From NCBI GenBank assembly GCA_039707465.1, contig CM077648.1, forward strand, positions 72,745,619 through 72,809,618: a stretch of 64,000 nt of DNA. Direction: 5' to 3'. Shown piece by piece: positions 23,190-33,133 of the stretch. A model generated the notes under the pieces. It saw nothing but the letters and a program-made list of their open reading frames with translations. It did not search any database and had not been told where the DNA came from. The stretch is from Rhabdophis nuchalis (taxonomy: Eukaryota > Chordata > Lepidosauria > Squamata > Natricidae). The first letter of the stretch is position 1, and each line of letters starts with the position of its first letter. A program made the translations under genes and the position numbers.

Positions 23190-25173
23190 GGCAGGAATCA
23201 CAGACCCGGGGCCCTTGCGGCCTCTCTTGCGGCGACGAATCACCCAGGCTCCCTGGTTTACTGAGAAGCTTCGGGAGATGAAGCGCCACAAGAGACGCCT
23301 AGAGAGCAGATGGAGATCCTCTCGCTCCGAAGCCGACCGAACACTAGTGAGAACCCATATTAGGGCTGACTTAGTGGCGATAAGGGTGGCCAAACGTGAG
23401 TATTGTGCCACCCTTATTGCATCCGCAGATAACCGCCCTGCTGCCCTGTTTGGGGTGACCCGCTCCCTCCTTCACCAGAGGCCGCGGGAAGCCCCTCTGC
23501 AAGGGCGAGCAGAGGAATTCGGGATTTATCTGCAGGAGAAAATAACTCGGATTCGGAATGAGCTACCCTCCATCGACAGTGGTCCTGTGGGACTGTCCGA
23601 GACTAGTCTTGAGGTTCCTTCTTGGGAGGAGTTTTACTTTGTTACCACCGAGGATATGGACAGGTTGTCAAGGAAACTTAGGGCGACCACATGTTTATTG
23701 GACCCGTGTCCCTCCTGGCTTGTACTGGCATCCTGGGAGACGACATGAGGCTGGCTCCAGGGCATTGTCAATGCATCTTTGAGTGAGCGGTCCTTACCTG
23801 CCGTCTTGAAAGAGGCGGTAGTGAGGCCCCTCCTCAAGAAGCCGTCCCTGGACCCAGCATTATTAGAGAACTATCGTCCGGTCTCCAACCTTCACTTTTT
23901 GGTGAAGGTTGTTGAGAGTGTGGTAGCCCAACAGTTCCCGCGACACCTGGAGGAAGTTGATTATCTAGACCCGTGCCAGTCCGGCTTCCGACCCGGTCAC
24001 AGCACCGAGACAGCATTGGTCGCGTTGGTTGGTGATCTTTGGAGGGCGTGGGATAGAGGTTATTCCTCTATCCTAGTCCTATTAGACCTCTCGGCGGCTT
24101 TTGATACCATCGACCATGGTATCCTATTGCACCAACTGGGGGGGTTGGGGCTGGGAGGCACCGTTCTGCGGTGGCTCTCGTCCTACCTCTCTGGTCGGTC
24201 GCAATATGTGTTGACAGGAGGGCAGAGGTCGACCTCGAGGCCTCTCTCATGTGGGGTTCCTCAGGGGTCGGTCCTCTCCTGTTTAACACATATATGAAGC
24301 CGCTGGGTGAGATCATCCGTGGTTTTGGGGTGGAGTACCATCTGTACTCTGATGACACTCAGCTGTACATATCCACCCCAGACCACCCCAACGATGCCAC
24401 CGAAGTGCTGTCCCGGTGTTTGGAAGCCGTACGGATCTGGATGGGTGGTAACAAACTCAAGCTCAACCCTGCCAAGACTGAGTGGCTGTGGTTTCCGGCA
24501 CCCCGGTTCAGCCAGATTTCTCCAACTCTGGCCATTGGGGGCGAAACACCGGCCCCCATGGAGAGGGCGCGCAATTTGGGTGTCCTCCTGGATTCCCGGC
24601 TGTCCATGGAGGATCATGTGGCGGCCGTGGCCAGGGGGGCGTTTCATCAGGTACGCCTGATGCGCCAATTGCGCCCTTTACTGGACCGGGCTGCCCTTCG
24701 CACAGTCACTCAAGCTCTCGTGACGTCCCGACTCGACTACTGTAATGCTCCCTACATGGGGCTTCCCTTCAGGTGCACCCGAAAGCTACAGTTAGTCCAA
24801 AACACAGCCGCGCGGGTGATTATGGGAGCCACTAGATGCTCCCACATAACACCGATCCTGCGCGAGCTGCATTGGCTTCCTGTGGCCTTTCGGGTGCGCT
24901 TCAAGGTTTTGACGACCATCTTTAAAGCGTTATATGCGAGACCGCCTCCTGCCCCATACATCCCTTAGACCGATCCGCTTCCACAGAGAGGGCCTTCTCA
25001 GGGTGCCGTCGGCCGGACAATGCCGACTGGCGACACCCAGCGGAAGAGCCTTCTCTGTGGCGGGCCCAGCCCTCTGGAATGACCTACCCCCTGAATTACG
25101 CACAATCACCGACCTCCGCCTCTTCCGCCAATGTCTAAAGACATATTTGTTCCAACAAGCCGGCCTAGCCTAA
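23190..25173 (+). pseudogene. L2-clade reverse transcriptase with several breaks
   Basis: Frames read: APWFTEKLREMKRHKRRLE (linker, ~23245), IASADNRPAALFGVTRSLL, LLDPCPSWLV, a TGA at ~23746 where the 6.4-kb copy has [62 protein letters not shown], then a frameshift near 24280 to [30 protein letters not shown] (catalytic pair intact), LNPAKTEWLWFPA, RLDYCNAPYMGLP, and a second frameshift near 24935 before RDRLLPHTSLRPIR...WNDLPPELR and the stop at 25173. The region before the linker has no endonuclease motif. Inactive. Confidence 0.85.
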
Positions 25174-25387
25174 CCTCCCATGGGGACTTTTAGGAAGTTT
25201 TAAATTGGGTATTTTACATTTGGTTTTAGCATAGGATAGGATTGTTTAATATTTATTTTAAATTATATATTTATCTTTTGTATTTTGTATGTTTTTAAAT
25301 TTCCTGTGCGCCGCCCTGGGTCCTCTGTGGAGAAGGGCAGGATATAAATTTAAATAAAATAAATAAAATAAATAAATAAATAAATAA

Positions 25388-25631
25388 ATAACCAGGCTTC
25401 CCTTTTTTGATGCCTCCTTTACAACATTCTCCAACTGCCAGTCTCTCTCGGGGGCTTGGGTCGGAGGCCGATAACATATGCCTACTGTTAGACCATTCTT
25501 TTGGCCTGATAGTCTTACCCACAGAGTTTCTAGTGGTGACGCTAAATCACCTCAATATGCCAATTCGTATGACTTTATCTCTTCTTTGACATACAAGGCT
25601 ACACCACCTCCCATTTGCCCCTTCCTGTCGT
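25388..25631 (-). pseudogene. CR1 endonuclease domain, N-terminal part (other side of the L2)
   Basis: The minus strand encodes GGGVALYVKEE, LWVRLSGQKNGLTVGICYRPP and ERDWQLENVVKEASKKGSLV, which continues directly into MGDFNYPHIDW at 21579. The 5' end is a truncation at about 25631. Confidence 0.85.
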
Positions 25632-26000
25632 AGATAAAGGGATAGAGAGAGAGAGAAATATATATATAGAGAAATACGATAGATAGGTAGAGGGGAGAGA
25701 GAGAGAAATACAGTAGGTAGTTAGGGAGATGGTGTAGATAGGTAGGTAAGTAGAGGGATAGAGAGAGAGAAATAGAGAGAGATAGAGATAGGTAGGGAGA
25801 GAGAGAGAATAGTAGGTAGGTATATAGAGGGGGGAGAGAAATACAGTAGATAGGTAGGGAGAGAGTGTAGATAGGTAGAAGGATAGAGAGAAATAGAGAG
25901 AGAGAGAGAAATACAGTATATAGGGAGGGAGGGAGAGAGAGAGTAGGTAGGTAGGTAGGTAGGTAGGTAGGTAGGTAGGTAGGTAGGTAGGTAAGTAGAT
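25632..26000 (+). repeat. GGTA/GATA/GA microsatellite field, right part
   Basis: Includes about 13 GGTA units at 25946-25993 plus GA-rich runs with 'aaatacagtaggta'. On the minus strand it gives spurious Tyr-Leu-Pro-Thr open frames. Confidence 0.92.
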
Positions 26001-26336
26001 GTTTCCAGGTTTATTTGCCCATGTGCTGGAGAAGAAAATCACTGACCACCTTTGGAACAAATCTTTGTTTCTGCAGGCACAGTACTTGACCAATGCAATT
26101 CTCATCAATCACTCTAACTAAACAGCTTCCCGAAAAGGAAAAAGAACCCTTTTTGCACTGTGCAAACCTCCTCAAAACAGCCCATTTTTTGCGGATATGG
26201 GCCCATTTCTTTTCAAATAAAAGACATGGGGGGGGCTTGCAGAGTGCTCCTGGGAGGGGGGGGCAAAACGAGGAAAAAACGGCCCTTTTTTTGTAAAAAC
26301 GGCCCAATTTTTAGTCAAAAAAATTGCATGCATAGC

Positions 26337-26449
26337 CTTATGGAGGCTTATAGAGTGCTGCAGGGGGCTGGAGGGGGGGCAAAAACGCCCTTTTTTTGCT
26401 CATTTCTGCCCTCCCCAGCCCCCAGGAGCTCTCTGGAAGCCTCCATAAG
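26337..26449 (+). repeat. Imperfect inverted repeat inside TIR element X
   Basis: 'cttatggaggcttatagagt' at the left (26337) pairs imperfectly with 'tctggaagcctccataag' at the right (to 26449), around a C/G-rich core. The same module is in copies A and C. Confidence 0.7.
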
Positions 26450-26587
26450 GGTATGCGCGTGGCCATTTTGGTGAAGGGGTGGGGTTTCAGGAGGCAAAAA
26501 ATGCTGTATTCGATGTATAAGACACACCCAGATATTCAGCCTCTTTTTAGAGGAAAAAAGGTATGTATTATACTCCGAAAAATACGG

Positions 26588-26793
26588 TATATAGCTACCT
26601 ATTAAGAACTACATTAGAAGAAGTGGTTAAAGATACAATGGTAACTTGGGCAAAGAACTTTGGCCGCATGATTGAGTTAAAAAAGTGGCAACAACTATGG
26701 GAAATGAACTATAAATTAACCAGGAGAAAGGATTTGAATTTACCACAGTGTGGTTTACTTAATGACTGCATGATTCAGATGTACAGCCACCAT
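26588..26793 (+). pseudogene. L1 ORF2 C-terminal region, right of insertion
   Basis: Resumes ORF2 after the TIR element: YSYLLRTTLEEVVKDTMVTW, AKNFGRMIELKKWQQLWEMN, then the frame decays. It ends at the insertion site of ORF1-only copy 3. Confidence 0.75.
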
Positions 26794-26811
26794 AAAAACA
26801 GTCATAAAATC
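26794..26811 (+). repeat. 18-bp TSD of ORF1-only copy 3, left copy
   Basis: 'aaaaacagtcataaaatc' here and at 28796-28813. The first base follows 'cat', so the nicked strand reads TTTT/ATG, like the L1 endonuclease preference. Confidence 0.95.
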
Positions 26812-27667
26812 CCGGAGGCAACGGTCGAGTCCTGGGACTCGTCCGCCGTTTTGCTTCTTTTACGGCCCCCAACGGGGCAGGGAATTCCTTTTAAAGGATT
26901 CCCGCCGTACGGTCGGCTCGCTGGGACTTCCCTATCCCGACGGCGGTCGGGGGGGGGTCCTTGTCCTCGGCCCAGGAATAAAGGAACATGCTGCAGGGGG
27001 CTTGGTTCCCTTTGCCGAAGGAGGACCGGAACATCTAATGCTTTGTGAGAGGGCTGAATCACTGGAGTCGGAGGCACAGCTGAGACTCTTCGCTGCAGAG
27101 TGGATTGTGAGTGACTTTCTCTTTCTGCTTGCAACTTTTGCTTTACAAAACGATGGAGGGGGGAGTTTGTGAAACCCCCCCTTGGAACGGAAGAAAAGCG
27201 GCGTTTTGAAACTGCTCCTCAGGCTTGAGGAAGCCCAGAAACCTGCATTCAAACTTTTCTAAACGTGAGTGAAAGTCTTTCCGGAATGATCGTGGATACT
27301 TAGAATCGAAGTCTGGCAATAAAGAAGCAATTTTCTACTTTGTTACTTCCCGGTGGCTTCCAGCTGGGCGGGGAAGATGGCGTTCCTTTGTTCTCCTGAG
27401 ATACACTATTCATGGATGATTGCTGACATTCCCTTGTGAATGGGACTGCCTCTCTTTTTCTTTACTTATGATTGTTTGTAATTGATTAATTGGTCCTTTC
27501 CCTAAAGTGCCTTTCTTTTTTCTATGGGATTGTAAAAATTTGGTCTCTCTCTGGACTTTAATTAGGTAACAACTAAAACTTTGTTTATTGGAATTTGCTC
27601 TTCTTCTGCCACACTAGCCCCTTTCCAGCAGACGCCATCTTACTGACACAGACTTAAATTATTCACC
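26812..27667 (+). promoter_or_regulatory. 5' leader of ORF1-only copy 3
   Basis: The distal 300 bp are CpG-rich; further in it is homologous to the copy 2 leader ('cagagtggattgtgagtga', 'gcggcgttttgaaa', 'gggaagatggcgttcctttg'). The last ~40 bp before the ATG contain 'cagacgccatctta', present in copy 2 as well. Internal promoter function is inferred from its preservation in full-length copies. Confidence 0.6.
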
Positions 27668-28539
27668 ATGGCTTCAAAAAAGCAGACACATCAGCCTAAA
27701 ATTACTTCGATGTTACCTGAAAAACCTGATACAGATACTAGATTAACAGCAATGGAAGAAACGCTTCAGACCTTGGTGAAAGAAATTAAAGAAATGAGAA
27801 AGGATCAAGTCAGTTCTAAGTTAGAACTTTTGGAGGTACAGAAGAAATTAATGGAAAATACACAAAAGACTGATGAGCTGGAGGTGGGGTTAGTTGGGGC
27901 AGAGGGAGAGCTTAAAAGTATTAATAATGAAATTGGGGATTTAACTGGTCATATGTCTAGGATGGATTTTGAAAGGATGTCATATTTTTTAAGATTTCAG
28001 AATGTTCCTGAGGAGTCTAATGAAGATTTAACTGATTTAATGTGCACAATTTTAATGTGCACAAACCTAAGGACGAGATTAGGGGGGACATTGATTTGAT
28101 ATACAGAATAAATTCAGCATATGCTAGGATAAATGAAGTACCCAGAGAGATACATATTAAATTTGTTAGAAGGTCGACAAGGGAAAGGATCTTGAGGATG
28201 CAGAGAGACAGGACTTTAGTTTATCAATAGAAAGAGATCGCTATCTTGAAGCAGGTCCCAAAGAAGATTAGAGAGATAAGACGGAAGTATTCCTTCTTAT
28301 CTAAAAGATTATTTAAACAGGGGGTCTGGTTTAAGTGGGTGATGCCAGAGGGAATGTTGGTGTTCTGGGAGGGAGGAAGAGTAAGAATTAAAACAATTGC
28401 AGAGGCGGAAGCCTTTCTTAAAAAACATTCCTCAATCCTGGAGGATGAAAATGGGGGAGCAGAGGGTGCCGCAGCCCCGCCCGCTGGGGGCCAGGGAGAA
28501 GAAGATACAATTGCCAAAAGACTTAGATCTCAAAAGTGA
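27668..28539 (+). pseudogene. L1-type ORF1 protein, copy 3, frameshifted
   Basis: ATG at 27668, MASKKQTHQPKITSML; predicted coiled coil ~residues 30-105 (LTAMEETLQTLVKEIKEM, LELLEVQKKLMENTQK); RRM-like start at MSRMDFERMSYFLRFQNVPE; then EDLTDLMCTI. At 28038-28065 the motif 'aatgtgcacaa' is repeated and the following segment is 7 bp shorter than in copy 2, shifting the frame. It resumes as GDIDLIYRINSAYARINEVP, has a TAG at about 28228, then PKKIREIRRKYSFLSKRLF, GVWFKWVMPEGMLVFWEGG and AKRLRSQK with a stop at 28539. RNA-binding chaperone family (Transposase_22). This copy cannot make the full protein. Confidence 0.9.
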
Positions 28540-28682
28540 CTTTATTTCAATATAACATAATAATTGTTTGGATGTTTATACATGTTTGCTAGCATAGTTT
28601 TTTACAATGATATATTTGCATTTCTCTCCACTTTGTAGTACAAATGAAAGTTAAATGTATTATCTATATTCTGTTATGAAGT

Positions 28683-28708
28683 CTCGGAAGGAGTCGACGA
28701 CTTCGACG
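28683..28708 (+). promoter_or_regulatory. Conserved hairpin-like motif in the ORF1-only 3' UTR
   Basis: 'ggagtcgacgacttcgacg' with nested complementary steps (AGTCG/CGACT; GTCGA/TCGAC). Counterparts are at 772-797 (copy 1) and 5761-5790 (copy 2, where CGGAGG/CCTCCG can pair). It stands out as CpG-rich in an AT-rich UTR. A role in RT recognition is speculative. Confidence 0.4.
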
Positions 28709-28795
28709 TGCAAGTTCTCAAAATGTCTTTTTACACCTTACCCTTTACCCTATTTGTAAAAAATTTATAAAACCCAATAAAACTTTTTCAAAACC

Positions 28796-28813
28796 AAAAA
28801 CAGTCATAAAATC
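28796..28813 (+). repeat. 18-bp TSD of ORF1-only copy 3, right copy
   Basis: Identical to 26794-26811. Confidence 0.95.
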
Positions 28814-30317
28814 AGTCTGGCCACATGGTTATGGTCAATTGTAGTAAAAAAAATAAATCTAAGGACTTCCTTTAAGATTACAAGTCAACCATTACATGAC
28901 AGCAGGGATAGGCATAATTCTCCTTCCTGCCAATGAGTAGTTTTCTGGAAGAATCCCAGGAAAAATTCAGATGCATATCCTTTTTTTGTCCTGATGCAAA
29001 GGGACTGAACACTTTTACTTCTATTTGCAATTAACTACAATCAATCATTTTGTCTAATACTCTAATTAAGGGGAATGTAGCTATCATTCAGGAAAACAGG
29101 AATCATAAGGTATGGCTTGAAGCTGGCTTGCTTTTTTAAATTATTGTTGAAATTTACCAATGAATTTCAGCATAACAAATTAATTTAGTCATATTAAATT
29201 ATTAAAATTTACTCTCTTCTCTAAGATTCAAATCAGGTTGGGGATCATTTCTGTCCTATATCTATGACCTGAAATGTAGAACTGATTTTGTTTTGAATGC
29301 TTTCATCTAGTACCATTTCCACCCTGGTTATGCAGACTTCCCAAATTAGACACCATCAGATTGGAGAAATAATTTGGTTAAGAACAACTACTGTTTCCAA
29401 GAAATATGATTGACCTCCCGAAGCACATTACCTTATCTTGCAATCCAAAGAAGCATATGTGATTGATTTACTATACTTTACTGCAAGCTTCTCCAGAGAG
29501 CACAATTATCTTCTGTATTTTAAAATTCCTTTTAAGAAACTATGCTGACTATGCAATAAGGATAACTGTAATTCCCTTCCACTGCTTTATTGTAGTAAAA
29601 CCAGTGAAACTATCTTACTTACACATTATGTAAGAAGAACAGAAATAATTTTGTTTTATAGCTTACTTATGAGCCTGAGGGAGAATATCAAGGTTTGATG
29701 AGTTAGTGATGTTGTTTGACTGTTTACTGCTATGTTTGTACTTTCATATAACAGTGTGACTATTGTATACTGCGAAAATGGCTAAAAATAGTGACTGCCT
29801 ATTTTAACAGAAATATATAAAATTGTATTAATATTTAAGTAATTCAAAAATTGAATGATTTGAACTATTATAAGGAAATAATATTCATTGCTCTATTTCT
29901 TAAATTTAATATATCAGGTAAGATAACTTACCTGGTATATTAAGACTATTCAATACCAGTCATATTAGCATGTTCATAGTCTTTGTAAACATTATTTTTC
30001 CTATACATCAAAACAGGACAATAGGTGACTCAAGCAGGTCCTATCACTCAAACCAGTCATATAAGACCCTCCACTCGGTCTTTCCTCCATCCCCCTCTCT
30101 CACACACACACATGCACACAAATCCTCAATGTTCCTTTTTCAAAGTATTTAAAATTATGTCCATGGTAGTAACAATAGTGTAATTGAATTTATATGCTAT
30201 GATAACTAGATTCAAAGATGAATACATTATGATGTGATATTCAACCTTTCAATTAAAGGAAAGTCCTTCAACGATAAGAAACTGCAGCAAGTAGAGAATT
30301 TGGGGGATGGCATAGAC
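28814..30317. other. No feature recognised
   Basis: About 1.5 kb of AT-rich unique-looking sequence without convincing open frames. Confidence 0.4.
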
Positions 30318-30447
30318 CAGTCCTTTCCAATCTGATGCCCTCTAGATATGTTGGATTCTAATTCCCACCACTGCCAGCCAGCATGGCCATGTTGGATGAT
30401 GGATGTTGTAATTCAATACACCTGGAGGATGACACACTGGGAAACTT
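30318..30447 (+). mobile_element. Degenerate hAT-like MITE
   Basis: 'tgatgccctctagatatgtt' faces 'cacctggaggatgacacact', an imperfect palindrome around 'gccagccagcatggccatg'. The layout matches palindromic hAT MITEs; the TSD is unclear. Confidence 0.5.
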
Positions 30448-30477
30448 GTTTTAAATAGACATTTAGATTCCCTATAG

Positions 30478-30839
30478 CAGCGTTTTTCAACCACTGTGCC
30501 GTGGCACACTAGTGTGCCGTGAGATATTGTCTGGTGTGCCGTGGGAAAAATTCCAATTCCAATATCAGCTTTGTGTTCAGCCAAAAAGGCCCAGGTTTCG
30601 CACTGAGTAAGTAAACAGAAATATGAACAATTATAAAATACTTTATTATTTCATAATAAAGTAATTATAAAATAATTTCTTTGTGTTTATTTGATTCCTA
30701 TTCAAGAGAATTACTTTATATATAGTCAATATAGGCACAGAGTTAAATTTTTTTAACATTTTCTAATGGTGGTGGTGTGCCTCGTGATTTTTTTCATGAA
30801 AAAAGTGTGCCTTTGCACAAAAAAGGTTGAAAAACACTG
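30478..30839 (+). mobile_element. Non-autonomous hAT element, 362 bp, 8-bp TSD
   Basis: Ends 'cagcgtttttcaacc' and 'ggttgaaaaacactg' (one mismatch). Exact TSD 'ccctatag' at 30470-30477 and 30840-30847. The body has repeated 'gtgtgccgtg' motifs. No coding capacity. Confidence 0.9.
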
Positions 30840-30847
30840 CCCTATAG

Positions 30848-32029
30848 CACTGCACAAACGCAAAATAGAACAACAATATGAAACTCGACCAAGGGATCTT
30901 TGCAATATAGTGAATCTCAGATAAAAGTCTTCAAAATCACAGAGTTGCACAAACTACATCTTTGAAAATCACTACATTAGAATAAAGAAATTTTATTTTA
31001 ATAGTTTTTGCATACAGACAGCAGTAATCTGAGAACTCGATCACAGAGTTGTACATCAATATACTGAACAAAGCTGGATCATAATGCTGATATTGGTGAG
31101 CAGAAATGTATAGACTTTATTCAGCAGCAGTGTTAGGAGACATATGCCCAGTAATTTTTAAAATGTCACCAATTCTTACATACTAATAATGTGATAATTT
31201 TGCAGTTGTGGCAATTTCCTCAGTTTTAACTTGTGAAACAAGTGGCAAAACAAGCAAAAACCTTCTGAAAACAACTAAGAATCGTAAGTATTTTGTCAGC
31301 CTGATTAATAAAGGACTTAAAGCACTTGATCATACTATATAATGAAATAAACCATAGCAGTATTTCTTCATCAGCATTAAAGAAGAAAATGTGCAATTAA
31401 AAGAAAAAGCATTATGCATTGCCCATTCTATCAATACAGTTCATGACAGAATCTAAGCAAAAATAAGACAAAAAAATCTATACAGGAAAAGTACTGCTTG
31501 TTTCTACTAGCAACATGCATATAATTAAAGGCTCTGGGATTTAATGTAATCCCCAAAGCAGCATATCTCTCTTGACTGAAAAAGAGGTTTCACTTGCTGT
31601 TGTAGATGCATAAAGCAATGTAATTCTAGTAAGATATTGTATTTTTCAGCTAGTCATAATGTTGATTTACTATTGAAAGCTAGGACAATTTAGAAAAATA
31701 AATAATTACTCCCTTAGTTTGTAATTGAAAACTTGATTTTTCAATTAAAATTATTTCACACAATAGGGATGGTAAAAGTCCCTACCTTTAGTTCCTACAG
31801 AACTAAATGGGTCTATGACATTAGTTTTATTATGTTGTATTGTGTAGTGTTATCTTGGTTATATTTTCATACAATTTTAGGGTTCTATTGTTACAATTTT
31901 ATACAACACTGCTTGCTTATCTGAAACTATACTTCCTCAACTGAACCTCAACTGAATCATACAATCTAATCACCCATTCTGCCTAATCTCAGGTGACTTC
32001 ATTGTTCCTTCAAGTTTGCTGTTTCAGAA
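30848..32029. other. No feature recognised
   Basis: About 1.2 kb of AT-rich DNA; the small frame at 31733-31924 has no recognisable domain. Confidence 0.4.
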
Positions 32030-32299
32030 GGGGTTTGGTAAGAGCTGCATCTATTTGATAAGAGCTGCACTGATACAAACTCAAAGTAAACCATTCCAAA
32101 CTTGATTGCAGAAAATATGACTTCAGCAGTGGTCAACGCCTGGAATGCTCTACCAGACTCCATTGTTATATCCTTTAACCCCCACAGCTTCAACCTTAAA
32201 TTGTCTACCATGGACCTTACCCCATTCGTAAGAGGTCCATAAAGGGAGCATGCATAAGGGCACCAGCGTGCCTAATGTCGCTATCCTACTATCCCCATC
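32030..32299 (+). pseudogene. Non-LTR retrotransposon RT C-terminus (clade unassigned), left of insertion
   Basis: The plus strand encodes SAVVNAWNALPDSIVISFNP, then HSFNLKLSTMDLTPFVRGP and a stop (~32241). Such WN-LP-S blocks close the ORF of several LINE clades. The 3' UTR begins and is then cut by TIR element copy C at a TA; it resumes at 34864. Confidence 0.7.
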
Positions 32300-32340
32300 T
32301 ACTGTATTTTTCAGAGTATAAGACCCACCCAGGTTTTGAA

Positions 32341-32431
32341 GAGGTAGGTAGATAGAGGGATAGAGAGGGAGAGAAAGAGAAATACAGTAGGTAGGTAGGT
32401 AAGTAGGGAGGGAGGGAGGGAGGGAGGGAGG

Positions 32432-32498
<67 letters not shown>

Positions 32499-32834
32499 GT
32501 TAGGTAGTTAGGTAGTTAGCTAGATAGATAAAGTGACAGAGAGAGAAAAATAGAGAGAGAAATACAGTAGGTAGGGAGAGTGTGTGTAGATAGGTAGGTA
32601 GGTAGGTAGGTAGGTAGGTAGGTAGAGGGATAGAGAGAGAGAAATAGAGAGAGAAATACAGTAGGTAGATAGGGAGGGAGGGAGCGAGAGTAGGTAGGTA
32701 GGTAGATATATAGGTAGATAGAGGGGGGAGAGAGAGAAATACAGTAGGTAGATAAGGAGAGAGAGAAACAGAGAGAGAGAAATACAGTAGATAAGTAGGG
32801 AGAGAGAGAGAGTAGGTAGGTAGGTAGGTAGATG
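32341..32834 (+). repeat. GGTA/GGGA/GA/GATA microsatellite field in copy C
   Basis: Includes (GGGA)n at 32404-32437, about 28 GA units at 32438-32494, and GGTA runs at 32592-32624 and 32815-32830. Same position in the element as in copy B but with different array lengths. Confidence 0.93.
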
Positions 32835-33133
32835 TTTCAAGATGTATTTACCCATGTGCTGGAGAAGGAAATTGCTGACAACCTGTAGTACATAAAACTG
32901 CTGGCACAGCACTTGACCAATGTGATTCTCATCAATTCCTCTAACTAAACAGCTTTCCAAAAGGGGAAAAAAAACAGTTTTTGCACTCTGCAAGCCTCCC
33001 CAAAACGGCCCGTTTTTCACAAAAACGAGCCCGGGTTTTTTTTCAAATAAAAGGCATAAATAGCCTTGGGGAGGGTCTTGCAGGGTGCTCCTGGGAGGGG
33101 GGGCAAAAATAATTGCAGGCATAGCCTTATGGA

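Larger units (their letters stand above)
21580..25387 (+). mobile_element. L2-clade LINE with long 5' leader but no endonuclease domain
   Basis: Begins with CpG-rich 'tgcgcagaggattcaactgc', followed by a GC-rich leader, a purine-rich (GGA/GAA) stretch (22000-22345), more leader, then L2 RT from about 23190 and a 3' UTR 'cctgtgcgccgccctgggtc' with an (AAATA)n tail ending near 25387. It interrupts the CR1 endonuclease frame cleanly. I see no L2 endonuclease domain between leader and RT. Confidence 0.82.
18986..25631 (-). mobile_element. CR1-clade LINE, near full-length 3' part, split by an L2
   Basis: The minus-strand CR1 has its 3' terminus at 18986 with the octamer-type tail 'ttcttatgttcttatgt', as in amniote CR1s. 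Its 5' end, in the endonuclease domain, is at about 25631. The L2 at 21580-25387 interrupts the endonuclease region; joining 25388-25631 to 21579 restores consecutive CR1 endonuclease sequence. It sits within the microsatellite field of TIR element copy B. Confidence 0.9.
18732..26587 (+). mobile_element. TIR element family X, copy B, hosting CR1 and L2
   Basis: The left terminus is 'ccatatttatcagagtataa' and the right terminus, reverse-complemented, 'ccgtatttttcggagtataa', both next to TA. Element sequence is present at 18732-18985 and 25632-26587; the middle is a CR1 (itself split by an L2). After the left TIR comes a GGTA/GATA/GA microsatellite field, then unique blocks ('atgtgctggagaagaaaatc', 'ttgcatgcatagccttatgg') and the right TIR. 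There is no transposase. Superfamily is uncertain; TA flanks suggest Tc1/mariner-type integration. Confidence 0.75.
26812..28795 (+). mobile_element. ORF1-only L1-type (HAL1-like) element, copy 3, complete (1,984 bp)
   Basis: Bracketed by a perfect 18-bp TSD. Contents: 5' leader (26812-27667) starting 'ccggaggcaacggtc', ORF1 (27668-28539, broken), a 3' UTR of about 255 bp with 'acccaataaaact' and a short A-rich tail. The ORF1 stop is followed at once by the 3' UTR; there is no trace of endonuclease, RT or Cys-rich ORF2 domains. Same architecture and same ends as copy 2, at an unrelated site. Confidence 0.93.

Noticed and set aside
32341..32834. CRISPR-like or satellite array
   Set aside because: Simple-sequence repeats without conserved repeat/spacer structure; the genome is a vertebrate.
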